Assembly (NCBI GenBank): GCA_973895155.1
Contig: OZ316893.1
Span: forward strand, 9,238,001 to 9,302,000
DNA: 64,000 bases
Direction: 5' to 3'
Source: Marsupella aquatica
Taxonomy: Eukaryota > Marchantiophyta
The notes under the pieces are model-generated. The model was not told the origin of the DNA and did not search any database. It saw only the letters and a list, made by a program, of their open reading frames with translations. A program made the translations under genes and the position numbers. Shown here piece by piece: positions 24,819 to 37,740 of this stretch (position 1 is its first letter; each line of letters opens with the position of its first letter).

Positions 24819-27134
24819 TCATGGTCGAGAAGTTTCCGACAGGGAAACGTTGTTCGTGACAGAGAGCCACCAACTGCCTTGAATAAAGTTGTCGATTGAA
24901 AAGTACGAAGCCTCATCTCCCGTCAGCTGGTTGGACCAAGGCACACGAGAACTCACGTTTGCAGCTCCAGGACCGGAGGAATCGTACTCCCCGTACAACA
25001 GCGAATCCAACGCGAAAACTCCACTCCATGGCAACCAACCTGTCGAGGTGATAAGCGAATCCATGAAAGTACTGACGAAGATAGTCCGTGAAAATAGCTA
25101 GCGTCCATGGTCGGCCCAAACACACTTCGTGATCTTTTACATACTCTGGCGAGCTAGTTAGTGTGCAATTCTGAAACACTAAGCCTGTCTGGCCTGGGTC
25201 GGCTCGACCGGCCGTGAGCAATAAGAGTGCTTCTAACTGTTCCGGGCAATTTAACCTCACAGCCAGTTGGCAATTCTGAAATAGAGCAGCTGAATTGCCA
25301 AAAGATGAAGTCGATCGTCCCCCTAATTGTGCAGTCTTTGAAGAATTGCCGCACTGCGTGTGAGTAAAGGGTGTCTTGGTAGCCATCAAAAGAACAATCC
25401 TGAAAAATGGAGATATCACTGTCCACACGGATCGCCACGGCCTGTGACGCATTGGGCCCGGCGGTGTTCTGGAAAGTTATGCCCATTGCTATGAAGCCGT
25501 CACCTATGACGAGTGCAGAAACATGTCATGGAATTTCATAGTCAAGCAGACCGAAATGCTTTCTTAAGCCAATGTTGTCGATGGTAACGCTGAATGCAGA
25601 GCCAAATCTGCAAGATTCGGTTTCAAATAATAGAAAAATGCAGCCCTGCAGTTGACGAGACTATGGGTTCCGTTCCAGCATGTGGGAATCTGCGCAATCT
25701 ATTTCACTGATCTCAGAGAAATTCCTTTGAAATGAGTCGTTTGAGGTTTCTCAAAGCTTAACAAACATCGATTTGAAACTTCTTCACTTCAGGGTTAAAA
25801 TGTCAAGTTCGTAATCACTGAAAGAGCGCTATACCGATCTTCGACATTACCACTGATCGATTCGTCAAGATGGAAAAAAACTGGAGTTGAAAAGATGTCC
25901 CAACAGTTTAATCTGCTACCAAATCGACTTTCCCCAGTAATGTGCACAGACATGTGAATTTTACTCAGTAATGTAGGCGACATCTAGATGGGAAATCAAA
26001 CACTTAACTTTCAAGAACACGCACATTAAAATCCACTTTCGATACACTAGGGTACTTCTCCCAAGTACGTGGAGTAACAATACTCACCGACAGATACAGT
26101 TTGATAAGTGGCCGTCCCGGGATGGGACACATTGTTATTTCCGGTGAGAACTGACTTATTTGCTCCCTCTCCAACAAAAGTGATCCTCGTCTTGTTCTGG
26201 TGCACACGTATAGGTTCTCTGTAGATCCCCTCCTTGATGTAAACGACGTATCTTTCATCACTGTAGGTTGGAACATTTTCCAGGGCCTCCTGCACGGAAG
26301 AATAGTTGAACACTCCATCGTGAGATACAGTCACGTTTCTTAGAAGCCCGCTCAGCGCTAAAGGCTGTAGGTCGATGTCTTGGCCTATCCACTTGGGACT
26401 GGTGTGGGGGAGCAGGTTAGGGAGGAGAGATTCGCAGGCCTCGTTTTTGCTGGAGGCAACCATCGTGACAGAACTGACCCATAGAATGCAAGGGCATCAG
26501 TCAATGCATGCAAAGCGCATTGCTGATGAGTTTCATAGTGGAGTTAATTTGCGGGAGGATCACACTAGTCACATCCTCAGGACGATTCACCACGTTTGAT
26601 AATGCCGAAAAGCAGTCACACTGAAACTGGAGCCCCGGACTGGAGCCCGGCATTAAGTTAAGCCACGCTTGTATGTCCTGCATAGGTTTCACAAGCAATG
26701 AGTCTCTGGACTAGCTTGGCAAGGCGTGCCCACCCGTATCCTAATGTTTCTTCACAAACCAGAGCCGCTGAAGTACTGTTCACGTCCAGAACACTGGACT
26801 TCCTGAAGTCCTGAATCAATCTGACGCTCTCCTCCTCATTGATCCGACCCACACCTATGGCAATCCTCCCAGGTTCGTTGAAGTGGCTGCAGCTGATGAA
26901 CCTAAATCTGTAGACAGCGACGAGGCGCACAGTTCGGGATAATTATCTGGTAGTTAATTTGACAAACCAACGTATCAAGTTATAGCTGTTTGTCCCGATA
27001 TCGTTTAGATTTACTTTCAAAACTTTAGAGGGAATTACGTGCCCTGACAAGACTCTTCCTTACCAGCAAAACGTCAGGAGAAGTTCCAGCAAGCCCATCA
27101 GCGCTTTAAACCTTGTCGCCATTGCCATTCTCAT
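24819..27134 (-). pseudogene. Pectin methylesterase with PMEI pro-region, frameshifted
   Basis: Pectinesterases demethylate cell-wall pectin; type-I forms carry an N-terminal inhibitor-like (PMEI) region. An ATG at 27134 starts a signal-peptide exon (to 27064). PMEI-like sequence follows, split over different frames between 26930 and 26501. The catalytic domain starts in an exon ending at 26088 and continues from 25503, joining in phase as SVG|DGFIA. GYQDTLY, GTIDFIF, FGNSAA, LGRPW, STGWLPW and FIQG are all present, so every catalytic residue survives, but in three frames. An extra T in the run at 25300-25303 breaks DFIF|GN. A duplicated TAGC at 25095-25102 breaks GRPWT|LFSRT. After these the frame runs to a TGA at 24819. 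Splice sites and motifs are well kept, so the lesions look recent. Two separate breaks plus the scrambled PMEI region make a single sequencing error unlikely. Confidence 0.85.
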
Positions 27135-29526
27135 CCCTTCACCGCGCGAACACTTCATTGCAACGAAGCCCACGAACAAGAAGTCGATAATAATTATGGA
27201 GCCACGCTGTGTGTTCATCGTCACACGAGAGAAATTGGCAAAATCCTCGTCTACCGTACCGATCCTGATGGTGCTCAGGCACAGCACCATCAATTGACAG
27301 TTCGGCAGAAATATCATTTCGACTCCCGATGTGATGTGCAATTATTACGTATCAACTGACTTTCGAGTTCAAATTCCTGCTTGACAAGAGTTTCATGAAA
27401 ACAAATCTGTCTTGAATGGAACTTCAATCTTCTTTACTGCTAGGACTGGAAAGGGCACTCATGCAACCAGCCCATGTTATCTTGACGATGGTTCAAATTA
27501 ACTGCTTTATGTTCTACTGTAATCACAATTTGCCGCAGTTTGCAGATTCAGGATCGCTTTGAACCTTTCTAAGTGAGCTGAGTGAATCTTCACATTCTTA
27601 TTGACTGTGGCAAGTGAGATCAAGTAGTCTGTGGGACTTCAAAATCTTACATTCATATACTTTTAATGTCGCACTTCTCAGTGAGCTTCGTCACTTTTCA
27701 ATTTTCACATTATTCTTATTGAATGTACGAAGTGAGTTCAAGTAATGGGACCTGCCAATCTGCAACAAGAAGTGAGGTCAAGTAGAGGGACCTTCGTTCT
27801 GGTGTGATCAATCGTTCCGTCTTGGAATGTAGAAGTGAGACCTCAAAATCGGCAATTCATAGGCATACGAAGTGAGGTCAAGCAGAGGGTTTTTCAGTCA
27901 CGTGTAACCAGACTCTTGGTCACGGACCTGGTTTAGAGCCTCTTACGAGATTTTCCAACTGTGAGCATTACCCAGTCAGGGGTTTGCCTGGGTTGTTGGT
28001 TCGGATAAAAAACTGTAAGATCGAGCTGTTGCCTTCGATCTTGCAGCAGCTATGCGTAATGTTGACAGAAGCTGCAGGAGACCAATTGAAGCTAATCATT
28101 GAAGTCCACGCAAGTTGATTTTTTAGTGATGGACCCCACTTCTCACAATTAAGTGAGGCCAGGATTGAATATGAAATCAGGACATCTTTGAAGGTTCCAT
28201 AAATCTTCTACTATAACCAAAACCAATCAAGCTTGGGAAACCAGGGGCAGAAACGATAGTGGGAAGCCCGACATAAAATGGATGTGTTGGGTTGATTTTT
28301 GTGGAGCAAGGATAATCAAAGACCACGGTGGGCAAAGGAACTAAGGTTACTTCTTTTCTTTGTGGAGTCTCTATGTAAACATGATTAATTTCCACCAATC
28401 AAAGCATGTCGTGTAATTTCATTGAACACGACATGATTTCATGCACATTACAGATACGAAGTAACAGTTCATTTCTAGAGGAAAAGCAATGGACACGATC
28501 TGAATATTGAACGTACCGATGCCTCTTTCGTTTGGTTACATATATAACAAGGACGGATAATGGCATGCATGGCATTCAATTATAAAGAATAGGTCATAAC
28601 TTCTGGATAATGGCATTCAATCATAAAGAATAGTTCATAACTTTTTCACAGTATTGTGTAAAAGTTTTTTTTTGTTTTTGTTTCACCAGCCTCTATAGTG
28701 ACTAATGGATTTGGAAAACCCATACTTCCTCCCTAGTTAAGGTACATCAAACTTTTTGTGTCGGTAACACATAATTCCTCCCTAGTTTCAAATTGGCAAT
28801 TCTGAGAGAGAGCCCCAATTCTGAACAGCGAACTGAACGATCAAATGCCAGTTTTGAGAGCCCTAGTTCTGAAACAGCGAAGTGAACGATCAAATACACA
28901 GCACGTGACAGGACAGACTTCACTCCCTCATATACACAGCACGTGACTAGGACAGACTTATATGCTGGAACCTTAAGACCCGTGCCATCTCAAATTCAAT
29001 GGCCTGGATACGATACGCGTCATCATTGTGTGGTACCCAAGGTTGTCCAGTTCACATATGATAAAGGCTACTGTGTGATCATAATGTTGATCGGGCCACT
29101 GCTGGACGTCCTCAGTCATAAAGTACAGAAGACGTCTCAACATGGCATACAGGTTCAAGTTATGATCTGCAGGTACCGAGCTGGATAAATCACAAACCAA
29201 GCCGTCATTACCTCAATGCTTAGATTTAGTTATCAAATTCTGCACTAACCTTGAACACAGGTATGAGTGCATCACAAGAACTTAGAGCTACTCCCCCGCA
29301 GCTGCGTCCCTACTCTCCACCACATTACGTAGCCAGCTACTGTACTAGGGCTTTGGAAGTTTTGATTGGATCTGATCTACTCTGCAGTCATCTTGTCAAC
29401 TGCTTCATGTGCAGACATATGGTCTTCCGGTCTTCCTTCATTGGCATTCAGCGCCACAAACGTAGTTCAATCTGAACAATGTGGTCTATATATAATGTTA
29501 TACAGTCACGTCTCAACTGCATGCTA
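27135..29526. other. Intergenic between pectinesterase 5' end and NPF 3' end
   Basis: The left part is upstream of the pectinesterase and carries a cluster of repeated motifs. At 28556-28650 a ~50-bp unit (GGATAATGGCATTCAAT) is duplicated. At about 28900-28965 the segment ATACACAGCACGTGAC...AGGACAGACTT occurs twice, each with a CACGTG G-box core. The right end is probably the 3' UTR of the NPF gene. No coding sequence is supported. Confidence 0.4.
27611..27895 (-). promoter_or_regulatory. Cluster of five AAGTGAG-TCAAGTA repeats upstream of pectinesterase
   Basis: Variants of AAGTGAGNTCAAGTANNGGGACCTT occur at about 27611, 27730, 27770, 27831 and 27870, 480-760 bp upstream of the pectinesterase ATG. 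Spacing is irregular (40-120 bp) and the text between copies is not conserved. This looks more like a repeated short element than a simple tandem repeat. Whether it regulates anything is inference. Confidence 0.35.
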
Positions 29527-32500
29527 TCACAAATTTGGTGATAGATCATACGGGACAGAGGTCTTGACATTACTTTTATGGAAGTCATTTTTCGTGCCTT
29601 TGCCCTCTGATGCACTACAGTATTGTTTTGGTGAGCTCGAGGAGCTTGCCTCTAGAACTGGATCCGGAATCTGCTTGTACCTGTACCATTTGGCAGAGAC
29701 AACATAGAAAACCAGATTCAATGCGCTCAGGCCTACAAGAAGCCAGTAGAAGTAGTCGATATGGCAACGGTTCAAGTCGTTTCCGATCCATCCGCCGTTG
29801 GAATTCCAAGTCAATTTGGTGACGATACTGACTAGTAAGCTGCTGACGAAGCTCCCTATAGCCACAGTGCTGAGATAGAGAGCAGCCCCTACGCTACGCA
29901 TGGAGTCAGGCACCTGGTCGTAGAAGAACTCACATTGTCCGACAGAGATAAAGACCTCAGACGCTCCTAAAAGCATGTACTGAGGGAGAAGCCAAAAGAT
30001 GGACATGGGAAGGGTGTTAGGCTTGACCGTCCCGTTTGCGTCCATAGCTGAGAAATAGTTCTTGGCTACCCTCATCCGTTTCATTTCCACAATAGCTGCC
30101 AGAGTGATCGATAGCGTCGAAATGACCTGCCCCACTCCGATTCGCTGCAGGAGCGTCAGACCACGGTTGTTACCAGTAAATCTACGCACGAAGGGTACAA
30201 AAAGCCTGTCATAGAGGGGCAAAAGTGCACAGATGGTGGCCGTGATGAAGAGAGGGAACGAAGCTGCGGGGATTTGGAAATTGGGGCTAATGTGTCTGTC
30301 CATTGTGGTGCCTTGGCTCAGGAACAACGTCCCGACTTGTGCAAATACAGCTGAGAACATGAGATTTGTCACCCAGATGGGCAGCATTCGAATCAGCAAT
30401 TTCACTTCTTCCACCTGCGTCACGCTACATAATGTCCACGGGTCGGGTTTCGTTCCGTTGAATTTGTAAACCTCAATGTCTCCCGAGGTAACTGCTGCCT
30501 TATCCAGAAATCTGCACATAATTGCATCATCTTCAATTGTCAACTTTGAATGAAGTGCTGATCGATATCGATCTGATGAATGGTTTCAACTTGACTGTTA
30601 GTGGTAACAAATCAATGCTTTGCATGATGAGGTAACAAGGCTTTGACAATGAATTTTCTATTTTACTCCGCACGGAGAGACTATCTCCCGAATGTGAGGT
30701 TTGGATGGAGACATGCTTCGATTCCTATAACCGGTAATTTGTGTTCCAGACCATGCCAGACCAGCTTTGTACTCAATACATATTCTTATCGGAATCAAAC
30801 CTTGTACCCTGGGACGTGCATTAATAGTGAGCGGTCACAGTAAAACCGTACCTAAAGTCATTGCTGTGAGGGAGCTTGCGCTGTGCTGGATCGAGGTACT
30901 CTTTGTCGTCGATTTCATATAGTTGATCATCGTCATTCGGCAGCTTGGCGTTCCAGTGGCGGATCGCAGCAACTATGACTTGCACAACACGAGTCAGCGG
31001 GCTCCCTGTTGGTTTCTGGTTGCGATACAAAGGTGTTCCGAGTAGGTATGCCCCGGTGGCGACTGCAGAAATGACTGCAGGAATCCCATAGCCCCAGGTA
31101 TAGCCCATTGTTATTTGGATCCATACTAAACAACTTACAGACAGCATCGTCCCGAAACTGATGCTCACAAACCACCAGTTCATAAACGACATTTTGCGCT
31201 TGTGCTCCTTCGCATCGCCCTCGTCGAACTGATCGCCAGCAAAGCCTGCGACGCAAGCCTTGATTCCACCGGCTCCTAGCGCCATCATGTATAAAGCACA
31301 GTAGAAAAATGTGATCTGCCTTGGACTGGCTGGTTCGCAGCTCCCTTGGGTAAATATGTCACACGTTGGCGGCTTTAGTGTTGGCACGGATACCGACATT
31401 ACGACGAATACAAGAGCCTGCAAAAATTGAGCGTATGAACTTGGCCATTCGATAAGTCAGATCTTGATAATATAGTCGTAAGGAATCCTCGACCAATGAA
31501 TTTGCTATTCATCTCAGATTAGTCTAGCTTACTTTTATGAAGTTCACTAATGCAACAGCGCCACGCTGCATGTCATTGAGCATGCACACATCTAGCTTAA
31601 CAGCTTGCCTTTGGGTATTACAACTACATATGGTATTACAGGAAATCAGATGTAAACCATGGATTTACTCGGAACAGCATTTGATGGTGTGAATTCCAAG
31701 TTTTCTTCGAATCGACAGTCTACGTGTTGACTTTGCCTTATGTACATTGAAACTAGTACGTTACAATCTATGTATAGAATTGGATTTCCAGTACATCATT
31801 GACAAATGAATAAACTGGTAAACCGAAACTGTAAACATCAGTTTTCACATACCACGAAATAACCACAGGAGAAGTTGGCCAGGGTCCAGTAGCGCCCAAT
31901 AAAAGCATCGGCAATAAATGCGCCTATGAGGGGCGTGAGGAAAGTAGTCCCCATCCAATTGTTCACATTCCTGGCCGCCACCGAAACATCCTCCCTCAGG
32001 ACTATTGTGAGATACGTAACAAGGTTGGCCGAAATTGCGTAGAATGCCACTCTCTCACACACCTCACATCCTGCACAGAAATCATGCAGTGAGGGCGTGG
32101 TTTTGATGCACACCTTAATTATATACAGCCATGATGTGTGCATTTCCATATGACGGACTATCACATGCATCGACTTCTACCAAAGCTCTCCAGGTTTCAG
32201 AACGCCTAATTCAGAAATTGGAGTCAGGTTTAGACATTTGCTCCTCGTCTATGTAGGAAATATTCATGCTCAGACTATTATACTGTATACGCAAGATTTC
32301 CGATTCATCAATTATGTACTATGGTCTCCAAAGCTACGGATCGGCCGGCCGTCCCATCAGTGAGCTTCAGATATGATCATCTCGAACTTCTAGACACACT
32401 ACATACTGCAAATTACCGGAATCTATGTACAGACAGCCGTTAGAAACTCTGACAAATCAAGCGAGTTCAATAAAACAAGCAACTGTATAAATTCTGTAAG

Positions 32501-32870
32501 GTGATTGCTAAAATGTGATTGTCGAGTGGATCTCGTTGCGGGGCAATCATGTCTTGTCTTGATAGCATTGGCTGGAAGTCTAGGTAGCTAAACTTAGCAG
32601 AAGCAAATTAACATCGTCGCTGAAATTGAACTTTACAATTTCTTTCATAACATACAGAGTTCAAAGTCGAAGGTACTTACCGAATACAAGGAAGCAGGGT
32701 GTCCAGTTGCCAGTCTTTGACCTGAGAGCTGGTGAACCTCGACAGTTGAGACTCCCATCTGTAACTTGATCCGCCAGCGCAATCTCATCTTGCATTTCGG
32801 TTTCATAAACAGTCTTGCTTGGGCTAACGCCACAAGGTAGCACCCAGACCTTGGCTCCATTCTGCACCAT
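29527..32870 (-). CDS. NPF (NRT1/PTR family) transporter
   Basis: This is a proton-coupled nitrate/peptide-type transporter of the major facilitator superfamily, expected in a cellular membrane. Four exons on the minus strand, 32870-32681, 32070-31853, 31417-30852 and 30511-29527, join in phase to 653 codons including the stop. Exon 1 ends with the typical NPF lead-in (GNWTPCFLVFG). Exon 2 starts CEVCERV, which contains the EXXER proton-coupling motif at about residues 66-70, then ARNVNNWMGTTFLTPLIGAF. Exon 3 has the family's GAGGIKACVAGFAGDQFDE block. Exon 4 carries FRFLDKAAV across the junction, then GASEVFISVGQCEFFYDQ and the last membrane helices. The length, 652 aa, is slightly above the usual ~600 because of a longer start; a second ATG at 32795 is possible. 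Substrate cannot be told from sequence. The gene looks intact. Confidence 0.93.
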
Positions 32871-34552
32871 GATCCAATTAAACCGACTACCTGTTTCAAG
32901 TGACAGACTTTACAGGTTAGAGACAAACTCGAGGCTTCCATCGATCAAATTCGAGTGATCGCTTAATTAGGGCTTTGATCATGCGCGACAGCTGAATGAA
33001 TTTGTCATAAAACCCATTAAGGTCCTAAGTATAATCTGCCTAAAATGCAACCCGAATGATTCCGAGACTGCTGTAGGTATTGTTTGTAGGTCCCATGAGC
33101 TTCCGAGAGGAGAAAGTTCAAAACCTTGACCGATTGATGCGTGGACATTGCAGCTCAAAGAGAAAATGGAGTGTTCAAACCTGGTTACGACAAAAGAGTC
33201 AAATGATCGAAGGGACCGGAGCTAACCTCACGCCAGCTGAGTACGTTTAGGAGATCGGAAAACTCTGTTGAGCTTGTAAACTTGAGCTGCATGGAACTCG
33301 GGCCACAGAGCAATGAAGGAACAATGATACGTTGAATTCTTCGGACTAAGCTATGACTAATTTGTTGGAAGAACAGTGGGGGCAAAGTTGGGTCACGGCA
33401 AAATTATTTCTATGTTACAGTGTTGGTGCTCGGAAGAGCTCGAAACTATGAGAACGGATCGAAGTACTTTAGTCAGCCGTCTACCAGCCTAGAACTCTTT
33501 CTAGATCCCGCCTTGTGTCTTTCAAGCTAATACCTATGGACGGGCTTGAATGACGAGAGAAACCACAATTAAACTTGCAGAGCGATTTCAACGTGACCTC
33601 ACAACTACAGCAGCGACATATTTACTAGCTTGCAGCACAGTATTGGAAATTTTGTGAATGGAACCATTCACAGCTGCACCTCTCTATGTTCTTGTGTGAT
33701 ATTTACATCCAGTGTGATCAATTGAGAACGATTTAATGCTGCGAGAAAAGGTCGAGCTGGCTCCCAACTTAATGAATGCTACTGACGAGTGGCGGTTCAT
33801 ATGCACAGGCTGCACGAATTTCTAGACTGCCGGCTGGGTACTTATGAAGAACGTGAAGGGTATGATCGAATACCCGCAATGCTACAAATGTAACTTGCGC
33901 TTGGCTATAACTTATACAGGCTTTCTACTTTCTTAGCCTAAAATATCCCCCGACCGTCTGCTTGCTGTCTGTCCATCCAGGCCTTCGGCATGCGCCTACC
34001 TCGGCTCCTGCACCAGCTAGTGCCCAACGCAGCCATTATCATGTGTCAAGCTTTCTCCTCCTCAAGTACGGCTGCTTTGCCTGCTGGTGGCCGGATATAT
34101 TGTACATGTACCAGGAGGTCCATATTCTTCGTATATTTCCAGCAAAATCAATCTATATCCCGCACTTCTGGCGCGTGCCTTTCATTGATTTCTTCCCGAG
34201 ACAATAAATCCAATTTGCTCTCTTATATATCAAACAAAACAGAATCGGAACGAAAAAATTAGGGGAGCCCCTTAATTTCGGGAATGTCCGAAATATTGGA
34301 ATGTCTGACACGTTTAGAGCCTTCGGTTTCGGATCTAATCATTTGTGCAGGAAGCCTTCCAACTTCCATGAGGTCTGCAGTCCCATCTTTCGATTTTCAA
34401 TTTTCCTGATATACATTGTAGCTACTGGCTTGAATCTGTATCTCACAGTAACGTCCAATCTCAACAGTCTAGAACTAATGCAGTGACGACACCACAATGT
34501 ACGAAATCGGACATACAAGTACATTATCGAAGGTACCTCCGTGCTCCAGCAG

Positions 34553-35125
34553 GTACCTGTAAATTGCACGGAAGTACCTTTGATCATGTATGGATCATCA
34601 GGTAAAGCTCGATCTCTACCTGGGCCGCATACACCAGCATGTACCTGTAAATTGCACGGAAGTACCTTTGATCATGTATGGATCATCAGGTAAAGATCGA
34701 TCTCTACCTGGACTGCATATACGTATTGAACAGCAGCACATAATTCGAATTGGAGCATAGCTGAGAGTTCCACAAGATCGCAGGTAGAATGCTCACCGGG
34801 CGTCACGTCAGTCCACCGAGCAAATCAAACCCCGGCCCCAATAAAGATTAGATTCACGTTTATTGCCGCATGTGTAGTGCATGGCCGACGGCATCATCAT
34901 TCTGACGAGAGATAGTTCGGCCATCTATCAGGAGGAACCCGTAAATGTCTCGTGTATGTTTTCACGTGTATTTGCCGCGTGGGCAGTGCATGGCCGACGG
35001 CATCATTGACAGATGTTTAGGCTAGGCCTTGGAGCACTGTAAATGCCTCGTGTAATTTTTTCTGTGCAGCTTTGTTTACGATCGACATTGTGGCACCAGC
35101 TTTGTTTACGATCGACACAGTCATA
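34553..35125. repeat. Cluster of three separate tandem duplications
   Basis: Three unrelated direct repeats lie side by side. An 88-bp period (34553 and 34641) starts GTACCTGTAAATTGCACGG. A decayed ~109-bp period (34863 and 34972) shares GTGCATGGCCGACGGCATCAT. A 30-bp period (35067 and 35097) shares CAGCTTTGTTTACGATCGAC. Each is a single duplication. Their clustering suggests a locally unstable stretch. Confidence 0.8.
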
Positions 35126-37449
35126 ATAATCGTTTATCATGTACACCAGGTGGCCAGTCTAAAATAGGGGTAATGAGCCTGGCTATGAGATTTCCACATC
35201 ACGTGGCCAGGCTAGCTCAGCCTAGATGAGAATTTGTAAAATAGGGCAAAACGACACTTGAACCTCATCTTGGCATGTTCATCCTAGCACTTGTTTAAGT
35301 TTTTTGTGTATAGCAATTTAGACTATCTTCAGTGTTCACATTTAAAAACTTTGTGGTAGTCACCTGTTTGGGGTCGAGAGACAATCCTGGAGTCAAGAAA
35401 ATAGCTATAGGATAATGGGTTTAGCGGAAACGATAGAACTGTTAACGGGGTAAAGCTTTACTTGAGTGTTATAGGGCTATGACAATCGATCAGAATCTGT
35501 CTGCCTCTCTAAATCTGATCATCCCAGTCGAGTAGATCATCAACATCCAATTTGCACCACTGATGGGCACACAAGTGTATTTAGTGAGCCGTTTAAGTTT
35601 GTGTACAAGCTAGGACTTGGGCAGTGAACTCACAAGCAGAATTTATTATTTCATTATCTCTGAATCAATGCGTGTACAAGATAGCTCTACAGTCTTTGTT
35701 CACATCTCGTGCTAGTTTGTGCTTTAGCTCAAATTATTGACAGGTTATGGGCTAAAACACATACTTTTTTTGAATACAATTCATGGTGGCAATCTTTGTA
35801 TCTTCTGTCTAGATCTTTAGAAGCCTAATCATTAGAACGATATTACTCCTTTTTGGTAGATTGCAGAATTAATTTTTCTCTTCAATTAGATCTTGAATAC
35901 GTTCACCTCGTTTGACTACAGAAGTTTCTCCTTCGTCTGTCAGAGTTTATGAGTTCTTTATCATCTGCTCAAAATTATATCGATGACCTTTGTGATACGA
36001 GTCATCTACTTTCTAAGCTCGAAGGTGGCTCGGAAGGTGGCTCGGAAGGTGGCTCAAGTTATGAACAAGACAATTTAATTTCTCCTGTCCACAAGTCTTG
36101 CCTCAGCAGGCGTGTGTAAATTCATTCACTAAGCTTTGTACCCATTGGATAGATGAGCGTGATTATCATTTTTCAGGCCCGCCTTGAAGCTAAGCCTTTC
36201 TTGTACAAGACGCTCATGCTAGGATTTTGATTAGCACGATTTGTAAGCCCCTCACATACAGTCAACACTACAGAAATTGACTGCCAAGGAGTGCTGGGAG
36301 AAGTTGCAGACCACATACCAATCACAAGGGCCCATTCAACAACATTATACCTGGACTCGGTCGTGATTCCCGAGGTGCAAGGGTGAGGATACGGAGATCT
36401 GAACCATTAGGTGGAAATATACCTTGATAGCAGCCCCACTGGTGAGGCTAGATATTCTGTTACATTTGGTGCCAAAAATAGAAGTCAACTATACTCGGAC
36501 ACAAGTGGTCCTCCACCATTGGTGTTGTGGATCGAGTCTTTCTTGTGGACAGAACAGGACGTGAAGAGTAGCGAACTATACCGGAGCAATTAATGCGTAA
36601 AATTTTCTGTAGGCTTCGCTACATGGGTAGACCCGAACCTCAATGTAGCCTATCAGTGGCAAACAGACCTTCTCCAGAAACCACCAGATGTGACTACCTA
36701 GTCCACCGGTGGAGATGTGCAATCTAAACCATCCGCAGCGGAGTTTCTTGATATCAAAAATCTATACTATCGGTACTTATGCTGATCAAGGAACTGAGTG
36801 TTTTGCAGCAGTCGTGAATTGCAGGTGCTCCCAGAATTGCTAATCAATCGGCACACTTGAATGTGTATTATCTTCCTCAACACAAACAGAGTGATTCAAG
36901 TTTATGACCTGTTCGACGACCTGTTACGAGCGTTCCTGGCCTACCGGTTGCAGGAAATGCCCGGTGGGGACGACTTTTGCGTGACTGAAGCCCCCAAGCC
37001 TCACTTTCCATGTGGGATGCCATGGTGATTTCCCTTTCAAACAGTTGGCAGGAGAGTTTTGAGATTATCTCGTTAATTAGAAGTTTGCATCACAGAATTG
37101 AAATTGAATATATTGTTCATCCTGACAATTTGAAATTGGGGCCATAAGTATTGGTAGTACTCTAAAGGGAATCAGCACCTTTACAAATAACTTTAACATG
37201 TGAGTAACTGTCCACTGAATCACAAACCATGGGCCGGAAAGTTAAAACATTCTGTTAAACCGTCTCCTTTCAGGTACCCCAAAGTTCTGGACTCATGATA
37301 TAAGTCAGATCGTCAATCAACATGTTGCAATTGAATTGATAAATAAGTGGAGTACTACGTAGATAGCTCGCATAAAAGAGAGGTCATTTTCTCGGCATAA
37401 TAACACCAGAAAATCAAAGGTTACAAGTACATTAGGAAGTCCTCCTTTG

Positions 37450-37735
37450 GGAAAAGTCATTGAATCACTCAAGAAATCTTCAACCATAGTTTCAGACTCG
37501 GTGCTTAAAAAGCTAAAGCTCCTATGCTTGTAACTTCTCTGCTCATGTCTGCTGAATTCCGTTAACTAAGCACGTTAGGACTCGTTGGGCAAGTCACTGA
37601 ATCGCTGATTGAAGCCGGGATTGAAGAAGTCTAGAACCAGAGCTTCAGAGATCAGTGCCTCAAAACTGTAGACAGTCCATATTCGAACTTCTCTGTTCAT
37701 GGCTTCTGAATTCGGCTAATAGTATCAAGAAATAA
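37450..37735. repeat. Diverged ~140-bp duplication at the 3' end of the PHO1-like gene
   Basis: The units at about 37450-37565 and 37590-37730 share AAGTCA(T/C)TGAATC near the start and AACTTCTCTG(C/T)TCATG(T/G)CT(G/T)CTGAATTC near the end. Weaker resemblance extends into the last PHO1 exon (37741-37891), for example the TCACTGA/TCAGTGC stretches. The terminal exon region may have been duplicated and then decayed; this is inference. Confidence 0.55.
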
Positions 37736-37740
37736 CGCTC

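Larger units (their letters stand above)
32871..37740. other. Intergenic between NPF and PHO1-like gene
   Basis: The left part is upstream of the NPF gene. No frame shows family resemblance anywhere in the gap. Bases 34553-35125 are rich in direct duplications (separate entry). A 12-bp unit (GGCTCGGAAGGT) is repeated three times at about 36025-36055. Just below the PHO1 stop, 37450-37730 holds two diverged copies of a ~140-bp unit. Confidence 0.4.

Noticed and set aside
29366-29822. Plus-strand frames overlapping the last NPF exon
   Set aside because: They are antisense shadows of the NPF coding sequence, with no domain and no splice context.
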